Assembly (NCBI RefSeq): GCF_016406145.1
Contig: NZ_CP066306.1
Span: forward strand, 1,550,001-1,614,000
Direction of reading: 5' to 3'
DNA from: Pseudomonas putida
GTDB taxonomy: Bacteria > Pseudomonadota > Gammaproteobacteria > Pseudomonadales > Pseudomonadaceae
DNA length: 64,000 nucleotides
The notes under the pieces: model-generated
Seen by the model: the letters and a program-made list of their open reading frames with translations, nothing else
What the model was told of the DNA's origin: nothing
The model's database searches: none
Part shown: piece by piece, positions 8,808-18,624 of the stretch
Numbering within the stretch: the first letter of the stretch is position 1
Layout: every line of letters begins with the position of its first letter
Program-made: the position numbers and the translations under genes

Positions 8808-10001
8808 ATGTCAATTGATGTGTCGATACAGTCGCCGGCTCAACGCTGGGCAGGCATGATCACGCGCTATGTGTTGCCGCTGGGCTGGCTGGCGCTGCTG
8901 ACCGGGATGTTCTGGGCGTGGGACCGCTCGCTGTATCACAAGCTTTTTTACCTGCTGCTTGCCGCGCCCACCTTGATCGTCCTGATCCTGCAGCCACGGC
9001 AGGCCAAGGCGTTGTTTGGCAACCCGCTGTTCATTGCCTTCCTGGTGTTCTCTGCCTACACCCTGCTGAGTATTGCCTGGTCCGACACGGAAAACTCGGT
9101 CGGCAGCTTGCTCAAGCGGCCGTTGTACATCGCCATGGTGTTGCTGTCGGCCGGCCTCATCAGCTTGCAGTCACCGTCGCAGCTTCACCAGTGTGTGCGC
9201 CTGGCTGCCCTGTTTGCCGCAGTGGCCGCTGGTGGTTCGCTGATCTACTTCTTGGGTTGGCAGGCGGCTGAGGGTGGGCGCCTGGATGGCTACGGCGCAC
9301 TCTATAACCCCTTGCTGACTGCCCATGTGTTCGGCGCTTTCGCTGCTATATGGCTGGCGACCTGGTTCCAGACGCGCGGCGCGCTCAACATCCTGGCACT
9401 TGCCTGCCTGGCGGTACTGGGCATGGCCATCCTGGCCACGGGCTCGCGCACGCCGTTGATCGGGCTGGCGGCTGCACTGGGCTGGTTGCTGATCGTGGGT
9501 GACCGGCGCCACGGCTTGATCGCAATGGCGGCCGTGGCCCTGGCCTTGGTCGGGGTTGCGGTGCTCTACCCTGAAGCGATCACCCAGCGTGGCGTGTCCT
9601 ACCGCCCCGAAATCTGGATGGAATCGCTGCGCCAGATCGGTGAACACCCCTGGCTTGGCCATGGTTACGACGCCCCGATGACGGTGATCATTCCAGGCCT
9701 TGAGCAGACGCTGGCCGACCCGCACAACATCGAGTTGGGCGTGCTGTATGCCGGTGGGGTCGTGGGCTTGGTGCTCTGGTTGGTGCTCTACGGCCTGGCC
9801 ATGCGCTTTTGCTGGGCTTACCGCCAGCACCCAGGGGTTACGCTTGCGGCAACCTGGCTGATCTTCGGCTTTGCGTCAGGGCTGACCGAAGGCAGCGCCT
9901 TCATGTCACGCCCGAAAGAGCATTGGTTCCTGATCTGGATGCCAATGGCCGTGGTCTACGCCCAGTGGCTGATACACCGGGCCGGTAAAAAGCCCGCTTA
10001 A
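8808..10001 (+). CDS. waaL: O-antigen ligase family protein, WaaL-like
   Basis: A 397-aa polytopic inner-membrane protein with about ten hydrophobic segments and one large periplasmic loop. The Wzy_C/WaaL signature region is visible: ILATGSRTPLIGL, then RPEIWMESLRQIGEHPWLGHGYD in the loop and AGGVVGLVLW after it. Such proteins transfer undecaprenyl-linked O-polysaccharide to the lipid A-core (WaaL) or polymerise O-units (Wzy). With the LPS operon upstream, a kdsA and an LPS-kinase-like gene downstream, and only one such gene here, ligase is the better guess. GAGG lies near the start. It converges with the GT2 gene, overlapping it by 4 bp. Confidence 0.75.
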   Translation: MSIDVSIQSPAQRWAGMITRYVLPLGWLALLTGMFWAWDRSLYHKLFYLLLAAPTLIVLILQPRQAKALFGNPLFIAFLVFSAYTLLSIAWSDTENSVGSLLKRPLYIAMVLLSAGLISLQSPSQLHQCVRLAALFAAVAAGGSLIYFLGWQAAEGGRLDGYGALYNPLLTAHVFGAFAAIWLATWFQTRGALNILALACLAVLGMAILATGSRTPLIGLAAALGWLLIVGDRRHGLIAMAAVALALVGVAVLYPEAITQRGVSYRPEIWMESLRQIGEHPWLGHGYDAPMTVIIPGLEQTLADPHNIELGVLYAGGVVGLVLWLVLYGLAMRFCWAYRQHPGVTLAATWLIFGFASGLTEGSAFMSRPKEHWFLIWMPMAVVYAQWLIHRAGKKPA

Positions 10002-10888
10002 GACCAGAGCAGCCGCCACAGGCCACGCAAGGTCTTTCTGTTCCAGTACTTGAGCGGGATATCAGCCAGGATCTCCCGCGTCAGTTGCTTGTCGCGGTTG
10101 GCGTACTTGAGCACCATGGAGTTGCGGAACTTCATGCACACCTGCTCGTACTGCGGGTGGTCTTTGAAGTGTGCGTAGGTCTTGAGCACGTTGTCGACCA
10201 TGAAGCGGCCGTTCTTGAAGGTGTTGGTCGGGTGGTCGCGGTACTGCGCCAGCACCTCGCCCAGCACGTCGATGTAGTAACCGGCCCGTGCGATCGACAG
10301 TTCTATGTACACGTCTTCCAGGCGGATATCGGCATTGAAGCCACCGACCTTCTCCAGGGCTTCGCGGCGCAGCATCAGGGTGGCAGCCATGGGGCCTGGC
10401 TTGCGGTCCAGCCACAGGTCGTCGAAGTCCAGGCGGCGGAAGGGCAGGTTGCGTTTACGCTGTTCGCGCGCGCCCATCACCTTGCCGTCATGGTCGATGG
10501 TTTCGATGTTGGCCGAACAGATGCCTACTTCAGGCTTGCCGTGCATGTACTCCACCTGGGTGGCGATACGGTGGGGCAGCATGATGTCGTCTGAGCCGAA
10601 AGGCACGATCAGGTCGCCCTTGGCGCGTGCAATCGCGTCGTTCAGGGTACGCGCCAGGCCTTGGTTGGCCTGGAAGCGCAGATCGAAGCCGTGTTGTGCC
10701 TGCAGCCGCTTGAGCACTGCAGGGCTGTCGTCCTTGGAACCATCGTCCACTACTAGAAGTTCGATGTTCTTGTAGGTCTGGTTGACGACGCTGTTGATGC
10801 TGGCTTCGATGTAACGCGCGTGGTTGTAGGACGCGATGATCACTGTCACCAACGGTGTGTCAGTAACGCCGTGATTCTGAGAAACCAT
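9998..10888 (-). CDS. GT2-family glycosyltransferase
   Basis: A 296-aa GT-A fold enzyme. The N-terminus has VTVIIASYNHARYIEASI and the first acidic motif VVDDGSKDDS; the metal-binding motif appears as FGSDDIMLPHR, and RLEDVYIELSIARAGY carries the acidic acceptor-site region. No transmembrane helix is evident. It is likely cytoplasmic and adds a sugar to LPS core or O-antigen; the acceptor is unknown. Its stop overlaps the stop of the convergent ligase. The leader of about 500 bp upstream is shared with the oppositely oriented DUF3077-type pair. Confidence 0.85.
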   Translation of the reverse strand: MVSQNHGVTDTPLVTVIIASYNHARYIEASINSVVNQTYKNIELLVVDDGSKDDSPAVLKRLQAQHGFDLRFQANQGLARTLNDAIARAKGDLIVPFGSDDIMLPHRIATQVEYMHGKPEVGICSANIETIDHDGKVMGAREQRKRNLPFRRLDFDDLWLDRKPGPMAATLMLRREALEKVGGFNADIRLEDVYIELSIARAGYYIDVLGEVLAQYRDHPTNTFKNGRFMVDNVLKTYAHFKDHPQYEQVCMKFRNSMVLKYANRDKQLTREILADIPLKYWNRKTLRGLWRLLWS

Positions 10889-11223
10889 TTCAAACCCCTA
10901 GCTTTGATCCATGTCGTGTGACGCTTCTATGCAGACTAGCTGCTCGTTTTCCAAAACGGTGCCAATTCAGCATCTTATGCAGGTATTTGTCATTCTAAAG
11001 GAAGGGGGATGCGAGGGATACTTCAGGCATCGTGGAGCAGGGTGCGATGGATACGGAGAGGCATAGATCCACTCGTTAATTCAGAAGTTTCCTACGAATC
11101 AGGACTGGTGGCGCCCAGCCTGAGGAAATACCCTACACGTTCTGTCGACACGCGTCTGATTGTTCCTGAAACCGCTGCCCATTAGCCTCTTTGGGTCGCT
11201 GTCGGTTCAGCGATCGGGTGTGG
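10889..11223. other. Gene-free stretch upstream of GT2 and of the structured leader
   Basis: This contains the divergent promoter region for the GT2 gene (minus) and the DUF3077-type pair (plus). It is visibly more A/T-rich around 10930-11000. I see no convincing coding frame and no clear promoter hexamers. Confidence 0.5.
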
Positions 11224-11359
11224 AAACCCGCCAAAAGCATTTCGGGTTTGTCGTGTAATGGCGGCTGTACCCGGAAGGCCTCGTGCCTACCGAGTTTTCC
11301 TGAATGCACTCGGGTTTCCACTCCGTGTACAGCTGCCACCCTTCCTGTGGAAACGGAAG
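11224..11359 (+). ncRNA. Candidate structured 5' leader RNA of the DUF3077-type gene pair
   Basis: Several perfect or near-perfect helices lie in order. P1: AAACCCG (11224-11230) with CGGGTTT (11243-11249). P2: GGCGGCTGTAC (11260-11270) with GTACAGCTGCC (11327-11337), 11 bp with one G-U pair, closing a multibranch. Inside it are P3, AGGC (11276-11279) with GCCT (11285-11288), and P4, CCGAGT (11290-11295) with ACTCGG (11308-11313). P5: CTTCC (11341-11345) with GGAAG (11355-11359), 30 nt before the start codon. The arrangement reads as a cis-regulatory RNA rather than a terminator. I recognise no known riboswitch class. Folding is by eye; conservation is untested. Confidence 0.55.
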
Positions 11360-11388
11360 AGGCAGACTCAAGCGTTCAGGAGTTGCTC

Positions 11389-11670
11389 ATGAAAAAAATC
11401 GTCCCCGATCCACCCCATAATTTCGACCTTCCCTCCGACAAGACCCTCTCCAGCGCCATCAGCGAGCGCATCGTGCCAATCGATCACGTGGTCATGAACG
11501 TCACCCATTACCTGATGCTGGCCTACAACCACTGCCACATGGCCCTCTACGCAATCGAGGATGAGGCCACCCGTGAGTTGATGGTAAACGGGCTGCGGGC
11601 CATGCAGATTGCCTGGGGGCAGTCGGATGCGCTGTCGCTGGCCTTGGAGCGTACTAACGGCCTGCATTGA
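11389..11670 (+). CDS. Small Pseudomonas protein, DUF3077/DUF6124-type neighbour
   Basis: A 93-aa protein beginning MKKIVPDPPHNFDLPSD; the start is set by CAGGAG 6 bp upstream. It has a proline-rich N-terminal tail and a helical core (VVMNVTHYLMLAYNHCHMALYAIEDE). It has no signal peptide or transmembrane helix. It resembles small Pseudomonas proteins found in tandem with DUF3077 genes; function is unknown. It follows the structured leader and is 13 bp upstream of the DUF3077 gene, so the two are co-transcribed. Confidence 0.7.
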   Translation: MKKIVPDPPHNFDLPSDKTLSSAISERIVPIDHVVMNVTHYLMLAYNHCHMALYAIEDEATRELMVNGLRAMQIAWGQSDALSLALERTNGLH

Positions 11671-11683
11671 GGGGAATACGGCA

Positions 11684-11947
11684 ATGACTACAGACGTTAC
11701 CCATGTCACAGCAGGTGTGACCACGTTTTTTCAGGGTGAGCACCAGAGCCATCCCTTGTTCCGCATCGAGCCGGGTATACCTTGCCAGGATGCCCGTGAG
11801 CAGGCTTCGGAGTTGATGGGGTATGTGCGCGAGCTGACCATCGTTGGGCTGATGGATGAGAAGCCGATGATGATCTGGGCTTCGCATTACCTGAGCGCGA
11901 TGGCCAAGGCGCTGATGGATGATGCTGAGTTGGGGATGAGGGGCTGA
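11684..11947 (+). CDS. DUF3077 family protein
   Basis: An 87-aa protein; the start at MTTDVTHVTAGVTTFF is preferred because upstream in-frame codons lie inside the previous gene. The pattern FFQGEHQSHPLFRIEPGIPCQDAREQASELM followed by a long helix is the DUF3077 layout (a short beta start, LF.v..g...., then helices). It is cytoplasmic, with no known activity. The 13-bp gap to the previous gene suggests an operon under the structured leader. Confidence 0.75.
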   Translation: MTTDVTHVTAGVTTFFQGEHQSHPLFRIEPGIPCQDAREQASELMGYVRELTIVGLMDEKPMMIWASHYLSAMAKALMDDAELGMRG

Positions 11948-12022
11948 GGCTGCCTGTCACAGAATCTTCGGGCACTCGGTTTCCGTTACACCGCAATACC
12001 CAAGCCAAACCCTGAATGCCAA

Positions 12023-12056
12023 CAAAAAGGGCCGGTACACTCGCGCGTACCGGCCC
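12023..12056 (-). terminator. Rho-independent terminator of kdsA
   Basis: 10-bp perfect stem GGGCCGGTAC (12029-12038)/GTACCGGCCC (12047-12056). Read on the minus strand the hairpin is followed by TTTTTG. It lies 23 bp past the kdsA stop. Confidence 0.8.
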
Positions 12057-12078
12057 ATTCAAATCACGTAAAAGCGAC

Positions 12079-12924
<846 letters not shown>

Positions 12925-12957
12925 CTACTCTATGAAGTCTGGGGTAGCCATGGCGCT

Positions 12958-13797
12958 CTACCAACGACTTTCGAGTACACCGCTGGTGAAGATTTCGCGG
13001 CGCTCCAGGCGCCCGATTTCCTCATGCTTGGCAAGCGCGTACACCCGGTTGAAGGCGGCGCGTTGCACATCAGGGAAGTACTCGGCCAGTGCGCATTCTA
13101 CCGCAGCATCATAGTCCGCTTCGGTTATATAGCGATAAATTTCTCGGTAGTAGAAAAAGCCGAACTGAAAACCCAAGGTTTCGCTCGGGTAGGCCGTGGG
13201 CCCGGAGAAGCTGTTTTCCAGGTCGATGGCCTGCGCTTGTCCTTTCTCCGGGAGCATGACGTTGGCCGCCCACAGGTCCATGTGCGTGACACCCTGGCAG
13301 TGCAGGGCATGCAGCAGTTCGAAGGCGGCCGCGATCACCCGGTGCACGGTTTCGGGCTTTTGGCGCACTGTTGCCAACCCATCCTCGTGCCCGCTCAGCA
13401 ACTCTGTGATGAGGAAAAAGTCCTGCATCAGGCCGAACCGGGAGCGGCTGTAGCCATAGCCGACCAGCCTGGGCACCCGCGCACCCCGCCTGGCTGCTTC
13501 GCGGGTGTTGATCAGTTCTTCGAGGGACCAGTCATACATGCCGTTGCGCTTGGGCAGGCCACGCTGCATGCGCAGCTTCTTTTTCAGCGAATCGAGCTTT
13601 TCACGTTTGGTGAACAGCAGGCTTTGGGAGCATTGCAGCGGTGCGCTTACCCGCTTGGCACTGGCGGTCTGCTCGATCAGTCGTTCGAAGGCTTGCCGGG
13701 TGTGTGCGGCAATGGGGGCCTGAAGATGCAAGGTGGTGCTGCGATGGCGCAGGGTATGGGGATATTCGTTTTGCCAGATCTGTGAATCGCCAACCAC
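12958..13797 (-). CDS. Lipopolysaccharide kinase-like protein (InaA/WaaP superfamily)
   Basis: A 279-aa protein with a minimal protein-kinase-like fold. The catalytic loop reads HMDLWAANVM (residues 172-181; Asp base and metal-binding Asn), and the DFG-equivalent is IDLEN (191-195). The N-terminal lobe has a Lys-rich KKKLRMQRG and EELINTREAARRG for the helix C Glu. Such proteins phosphorylate LPS inner-core heptose or Kdo in the cytoplasm. The location directly upstream of kdsA fits. The start is a GTG preceded by AAGGAACGAGG. Substrate unknown. Confidence 0.75.
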   Translation of the reverse strand: MVGDSQIWQNEYPHTLRHRSTTLHLQAPIAAHTRQAFERLIEQTASAKRVSAPLQCSQSLLFTKREKLDSLKKKLRMQRGLPKRNGMYDWSLEELINTREAARRGARVPRLVGYGYSRSRFGLMQDFFLITELLSGHEDGLATVRQKPETVHRVIAAAFELLHALHCQGVTHMDLWAANVMLPEKGQAQAIDLENSFSGPTAYPSETLGFQFGFFYYREIYRYITEADYDAAVECALAEYFPDVQRAAFNRVYALAKHEEIGRLERREIFTSGVLESRW

Positions 13798-13908
13798 ACC
13801 CTCGTTCCTTGTAGTATCAAAGAGCCATACATATTGGCGTTTAATACTACAGTTTTTTCACATTTTTCCTACAAGTTCTTAACGATACTTAACATGGAAA
13901 TATGTTAT

Positions 13909-13935
13909 GGGGCCGCACAGGCGGCCCCTTTTTTT
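13909..13935 (+). terminator. Strong hairpin with T-run next to the MDR gene stop
   Basis: Stem GGGGCCGC (13909-13916)/GCGGCCCC (13921-13928), loop ACAG, then seven T on the + strand (13929-13935). It lies immediately past the stop of the minus-strand oxidoreductase, where the A-run/T-run layout would serve as its terminator hairpin; the U-tract itself faces + strand transcripts. Confidence 0.7.
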
Positions 13936-14936
13936 CAAACCTTCAACACCAGCTTGCCAAAGTTTTCCCCACTGAACAGCTTGAGCAGGGTTTCTGGGAA
14001 CGTCTCCAGCCCCTCCACCACATCCTCCTTGCTCTTGACCTTGCCACTGGCCAGCCAGCCGGCGATTTCCTGCGCGGCCTTGCCGTACTCCTTGGCGTGG
14101 TCCATCACCACGAACCCTTCCATGCGCGCACGGTTTACCAGCAGCGCCAGGTAGTTGGCCGGGCCTTTGACTGCTTCCTTGTTGTTGTACTGGCTGATCG
14201 CCCCGCAGATCACGATGCGGGCCTTAAAGTTGATGCGGGTGAGCACGGCGTCGAGGATCTCACCACCGACGTTGTCGAAGTACACGTCAACGCCCTTGGG
14301 GCATTCGCGCTTCAGGCCGGCCAGCACGTCTTCGGCCTTGTAGTCGATGACGCCGTCGAACCCCAGTTCATCCTTGAGGTACTGGCATTTCTGCGCGCCG
14401 CCGGCAATGCCGACGACGCGGCAGCCTTTGATCTTGGCAATCTGGCCGACGATGCTGCCTACGGCGCCGGCAGCACCGGAGATGACCACGGTGTCACCCT
14501 CTTTTGGCTGGCCGACGTCGAGCAGGGCGAAGTAGGCGGTCATGCCGGTCATGCCCAGGGCTGACAGGTAGCGGGGCAGGGGGGCAAGGTTGGGGTCGAT
14601 CTTGTGCATGCCCTGGGGTTCGCCGGTGAAGTAGTCCTGCACGCCGAGGGCGCCGCTGACATGGTCGCCGGGTTTGAAGTCGGGGTGGTTGGAGGCCACC
14701 ACTTCGCCTACGCCCAGGGCGCGCATTACCTGGCCGAGTGCCACGGGCGGGATGTACGACTTGCCTTCATTCATCCAGCCGCGCATGGCCGGGTCCAGCG
14801 ACAGGTACAGGTTGCGTACCTGGATCTGACCCTCGCCGGGGGCATCGGCGGGCACCGTCTCGAAGGTGAAATCGTCACGGCGTACGGCGCCGGTCGGGCG
14901 TTTGGCCAGCAGGAAGCGGCGGTTGTTCTGGGTCAT
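13935..14936 (-). CDS. NADP-dependent medium-chain oxidoreductase (zinc-independent, CurA/prostaglandin reductase type)
   Basis: A 333-aa enzyme beginning MTQNNRRFLLAKRPTG; a longer frame exists but this start fits the family. N-terminal GroES-like domain (LYLSLDPAMRGWMNEGKSY), then a Rossmann domain with GAAGAVGSIVGQIAKIKGC and GIAGGAQKCQYL. The Zn ligands of alcohol dehydrogenases are absent. The family reduces alpha,beta-unsaturated carbonyls or quinones with NADPH, often in detoxification. It is divergent from the SDR gene at 15153 across a 216-bp promoter region. Confidence 0.88.
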   Translation of the reverse strand: MTQNNRRFLLAKRPTGAVRRDDFTFETVPADAPGEGQIQVRNLYLSLDPAMRGWMNEGKSYIPPVALGQVMRALGVGEVVASNHPDFKPGDHVSGALGVQDYFTGEPQGMHKIDPNLAPLPRYLSALGMTGMTAYFALLDVGQPKEGDTVVISGAAGAVGSIVGQIAKIKGCRVVGIAGGAQKCQYLKDELGFDGVIDYKAEDVLAGLKRECPKGVDVYFDNVGGEILDAVLTRINFKARIVICGAISQYNNKEAVKGPANYLALLVNRARMEGFVVMDHAKEYGKAAQEIAGWLASGKVKSKEDVVEGLETFPETLLKLFSGENFGKLVLKV

Positions 14937-15152
14937 GGCGGGATCCTTGTGGGCAGGGAGCAGAAAGGTCAATTTAACGTGGTGATGACAGCAGGTCTGC
15001 AAAATCACTGGTAAGCATGATAGCCCAACCGCTGGCTTGATGATGCTGCCCAGTGGGTTGGCAGGCTGACTAGACTCTGAGCGCAGAAGCCAAAGGCTGC
15101 TGCACCCCCTTGTGGTAGCCGCGCTTTCCTGCACTCATGATTGGAGCATTCG

Positions 15153-15914
15153 ATGAGCATGACCTTTTCCGGCCAGGTAGCACTGGTCACTGGCGGTGCG
15201 GCGGGTATCGGCCGGGCGACGGCACTGGCGTTTGCCCGTGAGGGCCTCAAAGTGGTGGTGGCCGACCTCGACCCGGTCGGTGGAGAGGGCACCGTGGCGT
15301 TGATCAAAGATGCCGGTGGCCAGGCGCTGTTCGTGGCCTGTGATGTGACCCGTGACGCTGATGTGCGCCGGCTGCATGAGCAGGTCATCCAGGCCTACGG
15401 TCGCCTGGACTATGCCTACAACAATGCCGGTATCGAAATCGAGCAGGGCCGCCTGGCTGAGGGCAGCGAGGCTGAGTTCGACGCCATCATGGGCGTCAAC
15501 GTCAAAGGGGTGTGGCTGTGCATGAAGTACCAGCTGCCGCTGTTGCTGGCCCAGGGCGGCGGGGCGATCGTCAATACTGCCTCGGTGGCAGGCTTGGGCG
15601 CGGCGCCGAAGATGAGCATCTACAGCGCGTCCAAGCACGCGGTGATCGGCCTGACCAAATCGGCGGCCATCGAATATGCCAAGAAGCGCATCCGGGTGAA
15701 TGCGGTGTGCCCAGCGGTGATCGATACCGACATGTTCCGCCGCGCCTACGAGGCCGACCCACGCAAGGCCGAGTTCGCCGCCGCGATGCACCCGGTCGGG
15801 CGCATCGGCAAGGTCGAGGAAATCGCCAGTGCGGTGTTGTACCTGTGCAGTGATGGAGCTGCGTTCACTACCGGGCACAGCCTTACGGTGGACGGTGGGG
15901 CCACGGCTATTTGA
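15153..15914 (+). CDS. SDR family oxidoreductase (classical)
   Basis: A 253-aa classical short-chain dehydrogenase. The start at MSMTFSGQVALVTGG is supported by GGAG 7 bp upstream. Motifs: TGGAAGIGRATA (cofactor), NNAGIE, the catalytic Ser in NTASVAGLG, and YSASK (Tyr/Lys). The C-terminus GHSLTVDGGATAI is typical. An Asp-rich loop after strand 2 (VVVADLDPVG) suggests NAD(H) preference. Substrate unknown. The neighbouring divergent gene is another oxidoreductase, which may point to a shared detoxification role. Confidence 0.88.
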   Translation: MSMTFSGQVALVTGGAAGIGRATALAFAREGLKVVVADLDPVGGEGTVALIKDAGGQALFVACDVTRDADVRRLHEQVIQAYGRLDYAYNNAGIEIEQGRLAEGSEAEFDAIMGVNVKGVWLCMKYQLPLLLAQGGGAIVNTASVAGLGAAPKMSIYSASKHAVIGLTKSAAIEYAKKRIRVNAVCPAVIDTDMFRRAYEADPRKAEFAAAMHPVGRIGKVEEIASAVLYLCSDGAAFTTGHSLTVDGGATAI

Positions 15915-16036
15915 AAAGGGGCCCTGCGCCGACGGGGCGATGGTACGGAGTTTGATTTCTCTGTGATAGGGTTGGGGCAAGAACTGGATCGTTGGTGACC
16001 GGTCTTACGATGAAGTCACTTCATCTAAGGACAGCA

Positions 16037-16318
16037 ATGAAGCATTTAGTTTTGTTCTTGGCCATCGTGGCGATCGCAGGGTGCGCGGCAACTGCCAAGA
16101 CTGAGATGAGAAAAGGCCGCAAGGGCTTGCATATCAATTGCTCGGGCCTCTCGTCATCGTGGGACAAGTGCTATAGCAAGGCGGCGCAGTCCTGTGGGGC
16201 CCGTGGTTACAAAGTTGTCGCCCGCTCGACCAGTGACGATGAGGAGGAAGGGGACTTCCTGTTCGGCATAAACCCTGCGGGTTATACCAGCCGTAGCATG
16301 ATCGTCATCTGCAAATGA
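16037..16318 (+). CDS. Small lipoprotein
   Basis: A 93-aa protein starting MKHLVLFLAIVAIAGC; AAGGA precedes the start. The signal sequence ends in a lipobox-like IAGC with the acylated Cys at residue 16. The mature part has several Cys (INCSGL, WDKCYSKAAQSCGARGY and a final ICK) and ends in a compact domain. The WDKCYxKAxxxCGxxGY pattern is common in small Gram-negative lipoproteins of unknown role. It stands alone between the SDR and the chemoreceptor. Confidence 0.75.
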   Translation: MKHLVLFLAIVAIAGCAATAKTEMRKGRKGLHINCSGLSSSWDKCYSKAAQSCGARGYKVVARSTSDDEEEGDFLFGINPAGYTSRSMIVICK

Positions 16319-16560
16319 TGCCTGGGCGGGTCATTTTCCGGTGGCGTGCCCACCGGCCCCGACCAGTTTGCGTATCAATGTCGCTCATGGGCAGGGTTCC
16401 CGCGCTCTGTTGTCTCTTTCGCATACGGGGCGACCTTCAGCAAGCTGATTACGACACGCTCATAGCTATTTGACACTATTGCGGCCTCAAGCCCTTGTGA
16501 GTTCAACGCAATCGTTGCCACGCTTGGCCTTTGCAAATCCTGAGAGCAAGGGGGCGGCGT

Positions 16561-18501
16561 ATGGAGACGGGCAGGCAGGGTTTTATGGCCAACCTGGGCA
16601 TGGCCCGCAAGCTAGGCCTGGGCTTTGCCTTGGTATTGCTGCTGACCCTGGCGGTGGCCGCTATTGGCATTGCCGCGCTGTACAGCGTCGGCCAGCATTT
16701 CGGTGGCCTGCGCCAGCTGGGCCAGTTCAATACCGACCTGCTCAAGCTGCGCCAGCACGAACAGGCCTTTGCCCTGCGCTCCGATATCAAGGAGGCCGAC
16801 GCCTTGCGCAGCGGCCTGCACAACCTCAGCGAACGCGCCCGTAGCCTGCCGGCACTGGCGGCGGCCGAAGCGGACCTGGCGGCGTATGGCCAGGCCTTCG
16901 AAGCCTTTGTCGAAGCGGTGCAGGCCAAGGAGCTGGCGCTGGACATGGCCAGTTGGTCGGTCTCCAGCGTGGCCAACAACCTTGATGTATTGCAGGCTGG
17001 CCTGGCCGATGACGGCACCTACACGCTCAAGCAGTCACAAGGCCAGCAAGGCGGGGAGTTTTTGGAGCAGGCCGCGCAGGTGGCCCAGGTATCACGCTTG
17101 ATGCTGCAGGCCATGGACGAGGCACGCGTGCGCCTGGACCAGAGCCGCAAGGGTGAGGAAGGTGCAGGCGCAGGGCGCATCGCCCAGACAGTTGAAGCGG
17201 CAGGGCTGGTCGAGCAGCTCAAGGCGGCGGTCGGCGATGCGGGGTACCAGAGCGTGCTGGGCGAGGTGCAGGGGCATATCACCAGCTTCTCCGACAAACT
17301 CAACGAATACACCGACCTGCTCGGCAAAGAGCACGGTATCAAGGCGCAACTGCAGGCGCGTGCCGAGCAGGCTACGCAGCGGGTCGATCAGGCCTATGCG
17401 GCGGACGAGCAGGCGATGCAGGCTGAGCTGACGCGCAATGCCGTGGCCATCGCCCTGGCTACCGGCCTGGCGCTGCTGGTGGGCGTGCTGGCGGGGTGGC
17501 TGATCACGCGGGCGGTGGTCGGCCCGCTTAAACGGGTGATTGGCCGTGCCCAGCGCATCGCTGCCGGGGAGTTGAGCCTGGACGTGGAAGCTGCGCGCAA
17601 CGATGAAGTGGGCCAGTTGATGCAGGCCATGCAGCAGATGGCTGCCGGGCTGTCAGGCATCGTCAGCGGCCTGCAGCAGGGCATCGAGCAATTGGCTGGC
17701 AGTGCCCAGGCCCTGTCTGCGGTCACCGAGCAGACCAACCGCGAAGTGGGTAGCCAGAAGGAAGAGACCGAGCAGGTGGCGACCGCCATGCAGCAGATGA
17801 CCGCCACCGTGCACGATGTGGCGCGCAATGCCGAAGAGGCGGCACTGGCGGCCCAGGCCGCTGACGAGAAGGTCGATTCCGGCCAGGTGGTGGTGCGCCA
17901 GAGCATGCAGCGTATCGAGCAACTGGCGGCGGCGGCGGATGCTGCCAGCGCGGGTATCGACAGCCTGAGCGCCGAGATCCACACCATTGGCGATGTGCTG
18001 GAAGTGATCAAGAGCGTCGCCGAGCAGACCAACCTGCTGGCGCTCAATGCCGCCATCGAAGCGGCGCGGGCGGGCGAGCAGGGGCGTGGTTTTGCCGTAG
18101 TGGCCGATGAAGTGCGGGCGCTGGCCCGGCGTACCCGCCAGTCCACCGAGGAGATCGAGCGGTTGGTTGCCAGCCTGCGCGGCAATGCCCAGCAGTCGGT
18201 GGCGCAGATCCGTGGCAGTACCGACCTGGTACGCCTGGCGGTGGCCGATGCGCTGCAAACCGAAAGCGCCCTGGGCAGTATTGCGGCGGCGGTGTCGTTG
18301 ATTCAGCAGATGAACCAGCAGATTGCCGCGGCGGCAGAGCAGCAGAGTTCGGTGGCCGAAGAGATCAGCCGCAGTGTCACGCAGATTCGTGGGAGTGCCG
18401 ATCAGGCGGCGTTGGCAATGCAGGGTAATGCGCAGTCAAGTATCGAGCTGGCGCAGTTGGGCAGTGACCTTAAGGGGATGGTGGGGCATTTTCGTTTGTG
18501 A
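16561..18501 (+). CDS. Methyl-accepting chemotaxis protein with helical bimodular (HBM) sensor
   Basis: About 646 aa. An ATG preceded by AAGGGGG is chosen; an upstream TTG and a downstream ATG are alternatives. TM1 lies at about residues 18-40, a long all-helical periplasmic domain of about 250 residues follows (HBM type, as in the TCA-acid receptor McpS), TM2 is near 292-314, then HAMP ([20 protein letters not shown]) and the cytoplasmic signalling domain. The kinase-contact tip is [20 protein letters not shown]. There is no C-terminal CheR-tethering pentapeptide (it ends VGHFRL). The ligand is likely an organic acid or similar, by family only. Confidence 0.88.
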   Translation: METGRQGFMANLGMARKLGLGFALVLLLTLAVAAIGIAALYSVGQHFGGLRQLGQFNTDLLKLRQHEQAFALRSDIKEADALRSGLHNLSERARSLPALAAAEADLAAYGQAFEAFVEAVQAKELALDMASWSVSSVANNLDVLQAGLADDGTYTLKQSQGQQGGEFLEQAAQVAQVSRLMLQAMDEARVRLDQSRKGEEGAGAGRIAQTVEAAGLVEQLKAAVGDAGYQSVLGEVQGHITSFSDKLNEYTDLLGKEHGIKAQLQARAEQATQRVDQAYAADEQAMQAELTRNAVAIALATGLALLVGVLAGWLITRAVVGPLKRVIGRAQRIAAGELSLDVEAARNDEVGQLMQAMQQMAAGLSGIVSGLQQGIEQLAGSAQALSAVTEQTNREVGSQKEETEQVATAMQQMTATVHDVARNAEEAALAAQAADEKVDSGQVVVRQSMQRIEQLAAAADAASAGIDSLSAEIHTIGDVLEVIKSVAEQTNLLALNAAIEAARAGEQGRGFAVVADEVRALARRTRQSTEEIERLVASLRGNAQQSVAQIRGSTDLVRLAVADALQTESALGSIAAAVSLIQQMNQQIAAAAEQQSSVAEEISRSVTQIRGSADQAALAMQGNAQSSIELAQLGSDLKGMVGHFRL

Positions 18502-18507
18502 TCGTTT

Positions 18508-18611
18508 GTACCGGCCCCATCGCCGGCAAGCCGGCTCCCACAGTTACACCGCATGCCTTGAAATCAGTGGTGTACCTGTAGGAGCCGGCTTGCCGGCGAT
18601 GGGGCCGGTAC
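18508..18611. repeat. Inverted pair of REP palindromes
   Basis: Two 35-bp REP elements (GTACCGGCCCCATCGCCGGC... at 18508-18543 and its inverse at 18576-18611) face each other across 32 bp, between the convergent chemoreceptor and BenE-like genes. They can fold as one long hairpin and probably act as a bidirectional terminator or mRNA stabiliser. Confidence 0.85.
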
Positions 18612-18624
18612 GGCACCCCTTCGG

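Noticed and set aside
11133..11339. A minus-strand 68-codon frame over the structured leader
   Set aside because: It overlaps the helices, has no ribosome site and no domain; the paired-arm structure explains the sequence better.
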